Source: Holothuria scabra (Eukaryota; Echinodermata; Holothuroidea; Aspidochirotida; Holothuriidae). Taken from it: a stretch of 64,000 bases of DNA. Shown piece by piece: positions 1 through 12,497 of this stretch. The position numbers were made by a program, and so were the translations under genes. Where the stretch lies: positions 4,609,547 to 4,673,546 of the forward strand of contig CM074193.1 of NCBI GenBank assembly GCA_037179385.1, written 5' to 3'. Below the pieces are notes generated by a model. The model was not told where the DNA came from and searched no databases. It saw nothing but the letters and a program-made list of their open reading frames with translations. The stretch's first letter is position 1. Each line of letters begins with the position of its first letter.

Positions 1-2748
1 TTTTGACCTCCACATTGTCCACAAAAGAATAGGCAGAGAAACAGTGTAACGGCATTAGGAAGTTTACAGGTGGTAAAAAAAGAGTGTAACTGACTAAGCT
101 GTTACAGTACTCATGTGAACTTTTATCCAAATTAGAAGTTTTTTACGTAGATTCATTTTTCTAATTTACATGGGACAAAAAAAGTCTAATACCACTGTTT
201 GCACCGGGTAGGAAATTCGTACCTGGGTGCCCAAACTGTATTACCCATCGAGTACCCGGGTACCCGATTGTAAACTTTGCAATATCTTTCGTCCAACCCG
301 CGGGCTAGGCTAGGCTATGCACAGTATAGTATGTGGGCCTATGCTGTTTCATTAAATGGTATAGGAGCGGATGTTAGAAACACACATGGCGGTAATTGTC
401 TCTGGAAAAGTGCAATTTAACAAAAGCATGTTACGGAAACAAACAAGTTAAGCAACTTCATTTCAAATAATTGTGAATGAGATGTGGGTTAATACATTTG
501 TTACTTTCAATAACCATGTTATTTTGCAAAGATCAAAAAGAAATCATAGAAAACGCTACACGGGTAGTAATTTTCTACCCGGGTAGCAAGAAAGTTGGCC
601 GGGTACCCAGGTACCCGGTGCAAACACTATCTAATATGTCTGAAAATTAAAGTGGTCAGTTGTCGTAAAGTGTCTAGTGTACATAAAAAACAGTGAGTTA
701 TCGTAACATGAGTGGCTATTATGAAATTAATCAGCAGGTGGAATGGGCTCATTCAATTTTGGCAGTGTCTAAAAATTTCACATTTAATCAATAATCACTT
801 TTTCTAAAATATTGACATAACACAGGAGATCATTGACAACATTGCCACTAGACTGAAACATCCATACAGAGACCCTGTTTTTTAATCAGGTATGGTAGAC
901 TTCGAGGAACTGCCAGGACAGAAATTTGACATATTACCAACAATGCAAGGGCATTTTGCATTGCCATGAATTTGATTACTTCAACATCAACATTCATGAT
1001 GTCAAACAAGTCTGAGACCTCTATACAAGTCAGGACACCACAAAATTTGAAATTTTGACTTTTATCGTAACTATTGGATGTGAAACTTGACTAATCATGT
1101 TAGTAATAAGCGTTTTCAAATGGTAATACCCTTAAAGACTTGCATCAATATTGATATCAACTCAATAAGCCCCTTTAAATGAAAGCATTTTTAACATTTT
1201 ACTGAGTAACCTGACTTATATCATTACATGAAATAGCCCTTTACCAAAACTGCCCACCACTAAACAGTCTAAAACCCGACTTTTGGACATTTAAGTTGGG
1301 CTTTTACTTCATGTTTACACCCCCTGTTAATGGCCACTCCAACCCTAAAATCAATAAAAATATAATAAAACACTTTAAGCATCGAAGTGGCTATAAACTG
1401 AGGATGTTAACGTCAAGTAAAAACCTGACTTATCACCCAAAAGTTGGGTTTTAGACCATTTAGTGGTTTAATTACGGGCTATTTCGTGTTATGATGGACT
1501 GAGTGACCGCACTTATATTGAAAGGATTGTTGATGTTTGTGTATTCACAGGTAACAGGCAGAAAACCAGGTAAAACATTTTCAATGTATAGAGTTAATTA
1601 ACAACTGATTGGTGTTTGTTGTGTATAAGGTATATTTAAGATAGGCAGATATGACCTTTATCATGGCAGTTAGAAAATAACAGGTAGATGATATCCATAA
1701 AATAGGGATGAATTGATACCAGATTTGTTTAATAGTCACAAGGGTACCAGTAGCAGAAGTGTTTTCATACACTTTTAGCAATTTCAGTCTGTGTATAGCA
1801 AATGAGATGAACTTAAGGTGACCTGGCAGTACAGTATACTGCAGTTAAGTTATTTGGCCTTGCACTAGGGTTTGATAAGTGTCCTAATTGAGTGTGTTAC
1901 TGTGTTCCATTGATTTGAGTGAGTTTCAAGTATGATATACACTATATAGGGTTACCATACTTCTTTTAGCTACAGTAAAAGTGGGATGTCTGTATCAAAG
2001 ACTAATATGGCAGATGTCCCCTGTCCCCTTTGCCAAAAATTTGGATTTTGGTACATGCCCAAATGGAGAAATATTTGACGGGCCTGTTCGGATAATTTTT
2101 GAGAGATGTTATAGTATAATATAATGCTAAATGTGTTTACATCAGATTTACTGCACAGACCAGAACCACGAAATTAATACTCTATCAATCCATGCATATA
2201 TGACTCCCTGAATGTGAAGGTTACACACACTCCAACTGACTAGGCCTACAGTGATGGACTGAGAAACCTTAAAGGTGAAACAACAGAAATGACACTCAAA
2301 GTATATGAATGTTGCCAGTCACCAGCACTGGACAGCATTCAGGTTAGTATTAAGATACTGAATTATTATCTGCTAGCAGATAACCTGGTTAGTGGTTTGA
2401 TAATGTATGTATGCAAAGGACAACATATAATTACGCAAGACCCATGAGGTCATGTAAATGGTAAACAAAATTCAATGTCATCCTGCTGCTCAAAAAGTCA
2501 ACATTTGTTTTTGAGACAAAAGGGACAATTAGCCTAACATTGCAATCATTACCACACATTGAAATAATACCAAAATGGGGAATACTGAACTTTGGAGACA
2601 TTGAATGTTGGGAATATTGGGTACTGCCAACTAATTTTTGGCCATTACAGTAACCCTTTTCTACTGAGTAAATTTCTTTGTGTTATATCTTTCTCAAATT
2701 CTGAAAATATCTGTTGGGAAAACTGCAGAAATGTTTTGATAAACTTAC
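1..2748. other. PDXK intron 4 (continues off the left edge)
   Basis: No coding exon was recognised here. I looked on the minus strand for a GTGD-type kinase box and for conserved C-terminal segments and saw none. Apart from one TIR element near the left end it is AT-rich and unremarkable. Confidence 0.55.
197..625. mobile_element. Non-autonomous TIR element with CCGGGTA-rich ends
   Basis: The two ends are inverted copies: GTTTGCACCGGGTA at the left and TACCCGGTGCAAAC at the right. Each is flanked by ACT (194-196 and 626-628), a possible 3 bp target duplication. Further CCGGGTACCC palindromes sit just inside both ends. No coding capacity was seen. Superfamily not assigned. Confidence 0.7.
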
Positions 2749-2891
2749 CCTTTACTGAGGTTGCCAAGGTAATGAGTTTGTCATCTGATTCAAAGCTACT
2801 TAGAATAACTGTACTTGGGCCTTTTTCATGGAGAATCTGCATGGCTTGAAGTCCTTCTTCAATATTTGTGATTTTGACACCACTCATTTTT
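2749..2891 (-). CDS. PDXK: PDXK coding exon 4
   Basis: 143 nt, acceptor AG at 2893-2892, donor GTAAGT at 2748. Encodes [18 protein letters not shown] then [12 protein letters not shown], matching the ELLSGRKI / GPDTVVITSS region of known pyridoxal kinases. Ends in phase 1; the next exon is not in the window. Confidence 0.92.
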
Positions 2892-5800
2892 CTGAGGACA
2901 ATGGAAAATAGTGCAAAAATTTATTATCTTCATAAAAATTACCTGTTTAATTGATATTGCCAAGACCTGAACATTGACACTAGGTATTAAATTCAGAGCA
3001 CGACTGGCAACTTAAGTACTGCATGTACAGGAACCATAATTCAAAGGAACCTTCCATATCTCCCTTCATTTATTTTTTTCTTATTTATTCAATTTTTCTT
3101 CGTTTCAAATTGTAGTTTTTCGACCACCCTTTATGCCTAATGTCAAAGTTTCTTTGTAAAAATCTGAAGTAGTGAACAGTCTTATTCAAAGCACACTGTC
3201 ACTTCAACCAAATTATCAGTGCTGAAAAGTGAAATTTTATTACAATTCACATAACCTTGTTCCTTCCTCTTCTAATATCTTAGAGTTATTATGGGCATAT
3301 CTACAGTTTTTTCCCTGGAACAATACTGGCAGGATTCTAAAGTTTTAAGAGGTTTATTGAGCTGGTTTGACATTCATTACAGCAGGTTAAAGGAAATTAA
3401 TACCTATGTTTATGCTTCCACTCTTACAAGCAACCCTTATCTAATAGTCATTCATCACTTTCTATACTTCCTGAAAAAGTGATAAATTGTGGTTTATTGT
3501 GGATTAAGGATCTTGTTATAGGTGGTACTTTTGCATGCCCTTGATTAACTAGATCCTCATGAATACAGAAGTGTAACTGAAACCTCAATCACAACAACTG
3601 TTTGCAAGAGATATTGCCAGCCTTGATATTAAAGTTCTTCAATTATTTATTATCTTCAAGGTGTCCTACATGCAAACAAACCTATGTTCCAACACCCCAT
3701 TAGTCACCTACAATTGAGTTTTCTGAACATTAGGACTGATGGAATATGAGGCGTCACAATGAAGGGGTGTGATTGTAATGGGTTTTTAGGAATATAAGAG
3801 GGTCAGAAACAATGGGTGTCGAAAACCAGCACTCACCTTAAGTAATTGATGAGGGGTGGCAGAGCACAGGGCTGCCAGAACATGGAGGTGTCTGACCAAA
3901 GAGGTCTCGGAACAAAATGGATTTGTTGGAGTATAAGTGTGTCAGAATACAGCGGTGACAGAACTAGTGTTCACACAAAAGAATTTTATCTACAAGGGAA
4001 TTTCCTCTTCCTTCATATTTTGATGAAAATTTGAGATACGAAGGAGAATATTTTAATTTAAAGTTGATGTGCACAAACCTTTTGCATTTATCATGTAGCA
4101 CCATCTTCTACTGTACATTCATACTAGCACATTGCAATTTTTAAATCGATCCATCCGACAATTTCTGAATCAATCACATGGATGGTCACTCTGTAAAGTT
4201 TGTTTTTTAAGCTACAGTAGTCAGAGTGGATAAGTTTGTTAATGATTTTGTGTAGAGATCAGCAGAAATACAGTAAACTGCCTATTTACATTAAATTTGT
4301 TCTTTGAAAAAGGGAGGGAGAAGCAATACCCTACTTGCATTTTATTTCACATTTTGAGAATGGCTGTCAATTCCCAACAATTCAGCAACTTAAGGTGAAA
4401 ATTGGTGCAAACCTAAAAATGTAAGGACAAAGGGGGGTGTAAAAATAAAGGACTGTGAGTATCACTGAACACAGGTTGAGCAAGATTACTAGGTATGTCT
4501 TATACTATAGGACCTAAACATATTTAATTAAAAGTTTCCGTACATGATTTCAATCATTGATTACTGTATCCTTCCATTGCTGCTCTTCCCTTTATGTTTG
4601 TGTAGAAATCTCTTAGTTTGACCATTTATCACCAGAACATGAGTAAAACCAAACAGGTGTGATAAAAATCAGGAAATTCAAGAATTAATTGAATAAGCGT
4701 AAGATATATCAATTGCATAGTGCTACAGTACTGTATATACATACTCTGCCTCAAACTGGTTTGGCGTGATCACATCTGCAAGTTTTAAAAGTTGATCCCT
4801 ATATATTGCCATGTTTTCCTCAGGTACATAAAACTTGCCATGGTCACCCATAACAGGATCACAGATGAAAATGATATTAGGATTCCTGGACTTCAATTCC
4901 TCTACGACTTTACAAACTTCCACTAGAAATGATGGTGATCCAACATAACCTTATGAGACAAGAAAACAATACAGAAAAAATAAAACATCAGATTATGTAA
5001 TGTTGAAATTTAGGACTGGTACAGTACAGTCTCTTAAGAAGATCATATGTGCTTATCTGTATGCTTATACTACAGTTTCTTGCAAGAGCCACTCTTCATA
5101 CATCTGAGCCCAGAGATCAAGGAATGTTCTAATGTACAAAGAAAGTAAAAGGGCTTTCCTTGCCACTGTAGCAAAATTCTGTTTTCCAGTTTTTTATGAT
5201 GCATCTACAGTACATACCACAGTAAAATCTGTCCAAGGTTCCTGCCTTGAGATATCATGTAAACAAAGTTTTCAGATTGAACTACAGATGACCTTCACTT
5301 CTACAAAAGGAGAATTCTTCTTCTCACAATAATTCATTCACATACTGAGTATGATACAGCAGCTAAGTTTCCTGCTTTACTGCACATTGTAATGTCATAT
5401 TAACTACTGCAGTTCTGAGACCTCAGTCCTATTAAAGGGTACTAAGCTTTTAATAGAGAGATTTTTTGCAAGGTATGTGGATGTATTCTGATAAGAAAAA
5501 GGTGTCTTTTTTTGATGGAGTGCAAAGATCATCTCAGTTTACAGAGGCTCAAAGTCTCATAAGTTTGTCTGCCACACTGTACATAATTTGTGAAAGTTCG
5601 AACCTTTGATAGATCTTTTACAGTACATGTTTATAAGGTAACATTTATGCATTACGACAGAGAAAAATCCTGTTGTTTTTTGGTACATGTACTATAAGGT
5701 CAAAGGTCATTTGGTTTTATAGAAGATCAAAGTCTCAGCACCTTGTACTATATAATTCCTCAAGTACAGCAGCAATCTTGCATAAATTTCCTGCTTGGAA

Positions 5801-8800
5801 TGTGGATGCTTCGTGATAAGGTAGGGACTAAGCTTGAATAAACTTCTTATACGTTATGGTGTTAGGATAAACCCTGTTTTTTCAGTTGGTGTCAAAGTTC
5901 ACCTGGGTCACAGTTAGGTCTAACTCTGGAGACCTTGTTTACAGGATTATGGATCTCTCAAGATAGGGAGGTTGGATACTGTAAATATAATACTTCTAGT
6001 ACAAGAAATTTCATATCCAGATTATCTGAGAACTTTTGCTGTTTGCAGCAATTTTAAGGGCATATTCTTGTGGCTTTTCACCTGGGTCTTGTAAGAAAGA
6101 CAAAAAAAAATATTCCACACTATTTCCTTCAAACCCTGTCTCAAAACCCTTTCTTAACTCAAGATACTGTACCTTATTTCAAAGATAAAATATAAACTCT
6201 GCTTTTCAACAAAGCCACAGAAAGTTATGTATTTTGGGCACATTGTCACAGCTTTCCTTTGTTTTTCTCTTTAATTGAACATCCTGTATGACCTTGAAAT
6301 TTGATACTGTTGGAATGTTTGATTGAATACTGTATTTTTTGCTGTAGATCTAGCATTTCCCTTCACCATATGTATAGATTACAGCGAACAATGTTGCTTA
6401 ATATTACCTGTAGCAGCATCCAAATTATAAACAATTTGAATGAAATGTCGAATTAATGTGCCACGATAACATCACTGATTTCCAATGATGCACCAAATTT
6501 CAAGAAAAAATTGCATTACTTTAGAAATTTGTGTCTTCCGAATGTGATATGCTATTCAGAAGCAATTTTCACCTCCTGAAAGAGAAAATTTTACTGCATA
6601 TTTTGAAGTAATGAACCTTTAAAACAGCTTCAGGATCCTGTATTTTCATCAATATGTGATACTTCAGGTTTTACAAACCTTTGACTAATTTAAATGAAAA
6701 ACTCATTCACTGGATGGGAAGCAAACTGTAACTCCAGTTTACATGGGAATAAGTTACAGTATGCACACTCTTCACAGGCATCAACTTAAAGGGCCTGTCC
6801 TCTCACCCCAAACTACAGTACACTTCTTAGCCCAGTTTTTTGATTGACTGTTGATTCAAACAATGCAGATTACCAAAGCATATATTACACAGCATGAACT
6901 GTACTGAGAGTGTTTTGATTTTACGCGTAGAGCTTTTCTACACTCACCCTGAAGCAATAAACTTAGATTGTGACTGGATAAGGATGAATTTCAGAAAATT
7001 GTGGTAGGAACTTAAGTAAGAAGGTTAGGAGAATTGGTACTGTTTGGGGTGAGAAAACTTGGCCTTTAAGGTTACATGCAGTAAGTAAGATGGAGTAGTT
7101 CCATGTACCTTGTAGCAATGGGACTTTTTTACATACTGTACTGTAAAGCAAAATATGGAATGATTGTACAGAACAGTCAATGCAGTTTAAATATAGTAAT
7201 GTGTAGTCACTTTGAGAATACAGTGTACACTTTTACTGTACAATCATTTGAAGGCACAGTAACAATACAATATCAAAAACAACTTTATAGAAGAAAAACT
7301 CAGGGTTTCTTACCAGTGAGGACATGGGAATAGCAGTGAATATCATTCTTTACCAAACCATCAAAAAATACATTTCGAAGTTCTTCTGCATTCAAAACTT
7401 GTCCAGCAAAGTGATCATACTGTGTGTGGTTTGAAAGCTGCACAGAGTTGATGCAATCTACATCATAACCCAAAACCTAAATATTAAAATAAAAAAATGT
7501 ATACATGAAACAGGACTGCATATGACAGAAAAACCAAGATAAAATACATGCAGTAGGTGATGACTCATTAGTCACTGTACTACTGCATCCTCTCTTCAAT
7601 AATTCAGTGCCCAAGAAGTGGGACCAAGACACTTGTGAGGTGACAGGTTTTAATTTTGATTGTAGGACCAAAATTTCTATTTGAAGATACAATGCTGATA
7701 GTCCCATACTAACTGTACTGTACTCTCAATAGACATGGCTCTTTATTTATGGAGAAAATACCTAATATTGATGTCCACATGCAATGGAATCTACCTCTTT
7801 GTGCACGTAAATGGGGTTTTGGAAAGCATGTCATGGACAGGTATTGCTACAGTAACTACATGTACTATAATCACATTCAAAGGGGATAAAGTTTTTGAAT
7901 CAAGTGAAAAGAAAATCATCCATAAGTTTCTTGTCAACCCACACAAGCTCTTTATACTGTAGTTGTGTAAATGAATCGATTTATATTTTTATGTATGTTG
8001 TTTTTTTAATCACATACATATCTTTTAGTAATCTTAATGATGGCCTAAATATTATTCAATTGTTCATAATCATCAGTCATTTTCTGAATTAAATAATTGT
8101 AATCCTTCTTTTGAAAAAAGACAGAAAGAAAGTTGATAAAACTGAACCAAAAAGAATTAACAGCAATGATTTTCAAAGTAAAAGTCACTGTAAGTATAGT
8201 GTGGAGCTTTATCTGCAGTCTAATATAAAACTCATGTGAAGAAGCAGAAACCCAAGATTTAACCATTCTAGATCTTTAAAAAAAATGTTACATCATGTCA
8301 GGCAATTGTGTACAAAGTATTTTGGAATTTTGATAGCATTTAGCTTTCACTGCATGTAAAAGTCACTTTATCAGTACATGTACAGGTATGTACGTGCAGT
8401 TGTAAATGGATATTTACCTTCTATTCCAAGCTCAGAGGAATAAACTTATGGATGATCACTTTTGCAGGTGATCAAGAGTACTGATGCATACAGTATGTGT
8501 AATATGTTCACGCTTTAGTTACTCCATGGGAAGATGTATACAGTAGAACTGAAAACCACACACTATATATCCCTTTCCCTTCAATTTTTAGAGAAAAGGT
8601 TCTATGTTACATTTTAAAGCTTGAATTCTTGTTATCTTTTATGTAAAATAAACATTTAAGTCCTTCACCATGTAAAATAAATCAGTAGTGAGGTTAAGTC
8701 TTGCAACTCCAGCATGTAAAATAATGAGCCAATTGTAAAAGCTTGTTCCAGGATCATAGAGTGTGTGGCTCCAACAAAATAACTAAGAAAAAATTCACTT

Positions 8801-11239
8801 GATTTTACCATGATTTATTCTTGATTCAGCTTCCTCTCTTCAAAACATGATTAATTGGCTGGCCTTAAATTGAATAAGCTATAAGACTCAAGTGCTCTTG
8901 GTCTGAAGTCTGCCACACAAGTGGTAAAAACTTGCAGCTGGAGGTTTACAGATCTTGTGAGATCGGAATACTGAGCTGCTGTTCCCCAGTTGGTGAATAG
9001 TTGGCATGCACCAAATTATGAAAGGATTAATAGGTGTCTTGATCTGAATGACCAATGAGGAGGCTGCATGTGGAGGGTGAATTGGCCACACCCTGAAAAT
9101 ATGGGATACTGTGTCCACATGAAACTTTGGTGTGTAGGTTTGTCATGTACACCATAGCATGTGTCAGGAAACAGGAAGGGCCCTGGGAATCTAGGACAAA
9201 AGGAATGAAATTATTCCTTGCAAACATGATGACAGATTGGGCCTCTGTTAAAGGTCATGGAGGGTGCACCATACTACTGTACATGATGTTTAGTTTTTTG
9301 TTCTATTATGAAGTTTTCATAGCACACTTAACTTTTTTACATTATTCCTGAATCTGAAGGTTTATTTTCATGGGGGGAATGATGTACAGTATCCCCCATA
9401 ACCAATTTCATGGGGGGGGGGGGAGACAAACCCCCCATCCCATCCAGGATTGCCCCCATGATAAAAGCATTATCTGCTGGTTTGCTCCTTAAATTTTGAA
9501 GTGACAAGACTCCACCATAACAATAACTTACCGTCAAGTCACAGAAGGTATGTAGATTTTGCACCTATGTGTAATGATACAGGGTGTATATTATAAATGT
9601 AGATTCCAAACCCTGAATCCCCACTCTGTTAGAACCACTGTCCCAGCATGCATGCATTTTTAAAAAGGTGTTCTACAGTATATGCACACAATACATTTCT
9701 CTATAGCCCAGAGTGATTCATGCATACAGTACTTCTGCATGCCTAGAAAACGAACACACTACCCTAAGTTTTGCAAGCACAAAAAAATGTTAATGTATGC
9801 AAGATTGGCAACATTTTAAACTCAGTAAGGAAATGTTGAGCTTCAAAAGGATTGCTGCAAGCCGATCTTAGTATAGTCAATGGTGATAAGTGGTACATGT
9901 TATCAACCTTCCAAGTTATGATAATGACACCGCTTTCGGTCCTCAACATGTACATGTACATCAAGTCACTGAGTTGTCAAAGATTTTAGATGATTGACTA
10001 TAACTGAGTCAGTTTGTTTTCACCATATGCATAATGCAGTGGAAATAACCTCTGACCAAAATGCCCCCGCTTTTTTGCTACCAAAATGTCAACGTGAGAT
10101 TATTTTGTTTACCAAAACATCCCCCAAAAAAGAATTTGAAAGTCCAATTGAAAATTGCACGTTGGTAACCTAAGAGGGAAACATGAGAAATGAATTTGAA
10201 AAAGGAAAAAGTGAAAGGATGGATTAAGAATAGTGTACTAAGGTAATTAGCAACATCCAGTGTTTTTAAGAGTCTGAAAACATGAAAAAAAGGTGAGTCT
10301 TGATCAACGTTATTTTTAATATTGCTGTATTTGAAGAGATATTAGAAAAGTTATGCAGCTCCATTTTAAGTAAACTTAGGCTAGTTTGATTTGCTCATAA
10401 CCCACACCCACTCTCACCCCTTTCCCACTGATATCCAATTAAATCTACCAGAAAATGTTGCATTCATTATTACACGATTTGGTGAAATGTATAAAAAGTT
10501 ACATTGACACATTGCACTATAAGCCTAGCAGACATTTTTGAAACTGGAATGACAAGTAGCCTATTAAAGTACAGTAAATAGTTCAGTTTTTAACAGATTT
10601 TAAAACAACTTGAATTATTTCAACTAGGCGTAAACTAAACAACTCTGTTCATTCTTCAATATACAACATGGCCATTTTGACGCAGGGACATTTTGACCAA
10701 CAAAGGAACTTTTTGGTCTGGGAACATTTCAACTGGTACCTAGGCCTAACATTCATTGTTTTCACTGCAGTGTTGTGAAACTGATGCTCAAATTAAAACC
10801 CAATCACCCACTAGTTAAGTTGCATCCTCCTTTGGTCCATCAGTTTACTGCTTCACAAAGGAGTGATGACCAAGTATGAGGGAAGCTGATAGCAATCAGC
10901 ATCTAGGCCTACTGTAGTACTCATTTTCTCCATTATCCTAATCCTATCTGTAGTCTGAATCTGATACATTCAGTCTACCTCAGTACGAATGCACTGTTAG
11001 GCTTAATTGCGCGAAATATTAAAATACAGCGTTTAAATACAGTAAATGAAAATGCGATTGGGTTTATTCCCCAAATCGCACGGAGATGACTTGGTAAATA
11101 TACAAGTTAACCCTTACTGGTGATATTATCATGGCATATCATCACTTACTTGCATGGGAAACGTTGCGGCTTTATTGCCAACGTAGCCACACACCACATG
11201 ACTTTGGATAGAAAGTACCCGACGATCACAGAAAGCCAT
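2749..11239 (-). CDS. PDXK: Pyridoxal kinase, N-terminal 200 residues, four coding exons (3' part off the window)
   Basis: ATP-dependent phosphorylation of pyridoxal, pyridoxine and pyridoxamine in the cytosol (B6 salvage, PLP supply). Exons read on the minus strand are 11239-11150, 7476-7314, 4949-4745 and 2891-2749, all with GT/AG junctions and compatible phases (0, 1, 2, 1). The joined protein starts [20 protein letters not shown], the typical N-terminus of the family. It carries NSVQLSNHT (residues 40-48), which lies in the substrate pocket of known pyridoxal kinases. The CDPVMGD motif is at 114-120 and ITPNQFEAE at 145-153, both diagnostic of this ribokinase-fold enzyme. The reading stops after residue 200 of an expected ~310. 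The GTGD catalytic box and the C-terminus must lie left of position 1; I did not find them in 1-2748. The ATG at 11239 is the only start matching family length. Confidence 0.95.
2892..4744. other. PDXK intron 3
   Basis: Intron between coding exons 3 and 4 (transcribed from the minus strand). No gene, RNA or recognisable mobile element was seen; the sequence is AT-rich with short low-complexity tracts. Confidence 0.6.
4745..4949 (-). CDS. PDXK: PDXK coding exon 3
   Basis: 205 nt, acceptor AG at 4951-4950, donor GTATGT at 4744. Encodes YVGSPSFL, the [16 protein letters not shown] segment (metal/ATP side of the site) and [12 protein letters not shown]. Ends in phase 2. The reading frame runs past the donor for a few codons to a TAG, which shows the splice boundary is needed. 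Confidence 0.94.
4950..7313. other. PDXK intron 2
   Basis: Intron between coding exons 2 and 3. 5600-5960 contains degraded AAGGTCAAAGGTCATTTG-type segments resembling those at 36.6 kb and at the right end of the window. One full TIR element lies at 6792-7064. Nothing else was recognised. Confidence 0.55.
6792..7064. mobile_element. MITE, TCTCACCCCAAAC-TIR family, copy 1
   Basis: About 273 bp beginning GGCC and ending GGCC, with roughly 30 bp imperfect inverted termini sharing TCTCACCCCAAAC. Flanked by TTAAAG-like sequence on both sides. Its internal sequence (a block around CAGCATG, GAGAGTGT and AAGCAATAAAC) recurs in the same order at 38882-39180, and partial copies occur at about 22829 and 46208, so it is a dispersed family. 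Non-coding. Confidence 0.7.
7314..7476 (-). CDS. PDXK: PDXK coding exon 2
   Basis: 163 nt between an AG acceptor (7478-7477) and a GTAAGA donor at 7313. It encodes [18 protein letters not shown] followed by GQVLNAEEL and ends in HVLTG, collinear with vertebrate pyridoxal kinase residues about 30-85. Ends in phase 1. Confidence 0.95.
7477..11149. other. PDXK intron 1
   Basis: 3.7 kb intron. Contains G and C tracts around 9360-9440 with ATGGGGG repeats but no recognisable gene or intact element. Confidence 0.55.
11150..11239 (-). CDS. PDXK: PDXK coding exon 1
   Basis: Exactly 30 codons from the ATG at 11239 to a GTAAGT donor (11149-11144). It encodes the first beta strand with [13 protein letters not shown], the conserved substrate-binding serine and the start of the nucleotide-kinase fold. 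Phase 0 end. Confidence 0.95.
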
Positions 11240-12040
11240 TCTTCAGCGAGGAAAAAAGACACCTTGCTATTTTGATACTGAAATGAAGGTATGTCACTTT
11301 CCGTGTCTTTGTAGTCACGGCAGTATCAATTATTTTTCGCGCTGAACTGTTGAATAATTTTACCCACACACCGCTGACTATCGTTACACGGTAACTTACA
11401 AATTACAGAATCAGCGACCAGCAAAAATTGAGTTATGTCATGTGGAGTTGTGGACACAGCTGTAGCCCGCGCACTATCCTCTATCTTTGATAACTGGTAG
11501 TATTATAACAGCAAGAGAACAAGCAAATAGTATACTGCGCAGGTAAATAATCTTGCCAATTACGTAATACACTTTCTCATAGAATGCGGATAGATCAAAA
11601 AATAATCTTTAAGTTCGACTCCAGATAAATTTGTATTGATGATAGTAGTTTGTATTGATGATGATGATGAATGATGAAGATCTGTGTCCCTAATCCGTAC
11701 AGGAATGCATTCCCCCCTCTTTGTTGTGTAAATTGATGCACTTATTGTACGTATGATAACCGATGGATCAATCCTTTACAATATCTTTGATCCCCAGGGC
11801 TGAACAGATCATCATTGGGGAGGCCCGCGAATAGTGACGCAATACGTCCTTATTTGCAGGGAATTGCCATGTGAATAGTGTTGGTGCTCTTTCTTATCAT
11901 GTCTGCTTTGCCCTGGAAAAAAGTGAGGCCACTCATTCTTATTCCCCGGGCATTGCCCTGTGAAAAAGGATGGGTCTCTTTCTTATTTTCGCAGCAAAGC
12001 AGATATTAAAATATCTTTGATTCGCAGGTCATTACCCTGG
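11240..12040. promoter_or_regulatory. Presumed PDXK 5' UTR/promoter region
   Basis: Sequence immediately upstream of the PDXK start codon. Any promoter must lie here or in an upstream untranslated exon; I see no clear TATA box or CpG island. At 11835-11995 there are three spaced degraded repeats of a pattern like 'CAGGGAATTGCC..GTGAATAGTG..TTTCTTATC'. The region ends at the pentanucleotide array. Confidence 0.3.
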
Positions 12041-12497
12041 GCATAACATAACATAGCATAGCATAGCATAGCATAGCATAGCATAGCATAGCATAGCATA
12101 GCATAGCATAGCATAGCATAGCATAGCATAGCATAGCATAGCATAGCATAGCATAGCATAGCATAGCATAGCATAGCATAGCATAGCATAGCATAGCATA
12201 GCATAGCGTAGCGTAGCGTAGCGTAGCGTAGCGTAGCGTAGCGTAGCGTAGCGTAGCATAGCATAGCATAGCATAGCATAGCATAGCATAGCATAGCATA
12301 GCATAGCATAGCATAGCATAGCATAGCATAGCATAGCATAGCATAGCATAGCATAGCATAGCATAGCATAGCATAGCATAGCATAGCATAGCATAGCATA
12401 GCATAACATAACATAACATAACATAACATAACATAACATAACATAACATAACATAACATAACATATAACATAACATAACATATAACATAACATAACA
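12041..12497. repeat. Pentanucleotide array (GCATA)30-(GCGTA)10-(GCATA)30 plus ACATA tail
   Basis: Uninterrupted 5 bp repeat. A few mixed ACATA/GCATA units come first. GCATA then runs 12056-12205 (30 units), GCGTA 12206-12255 (10 units) and GCATA 12256-12405 (30 units). ACATA and 7 bp variants follow to 12497. It abuts the 3' end of the minus-strand LINE, whose tail reads TTATG repeats, so the array looks like an expanded LINE tail. The long frames through it (LCYAM repeats) are repeat artefacts, since the unit has no stop in any frame on that strand. Confidence 0.97.
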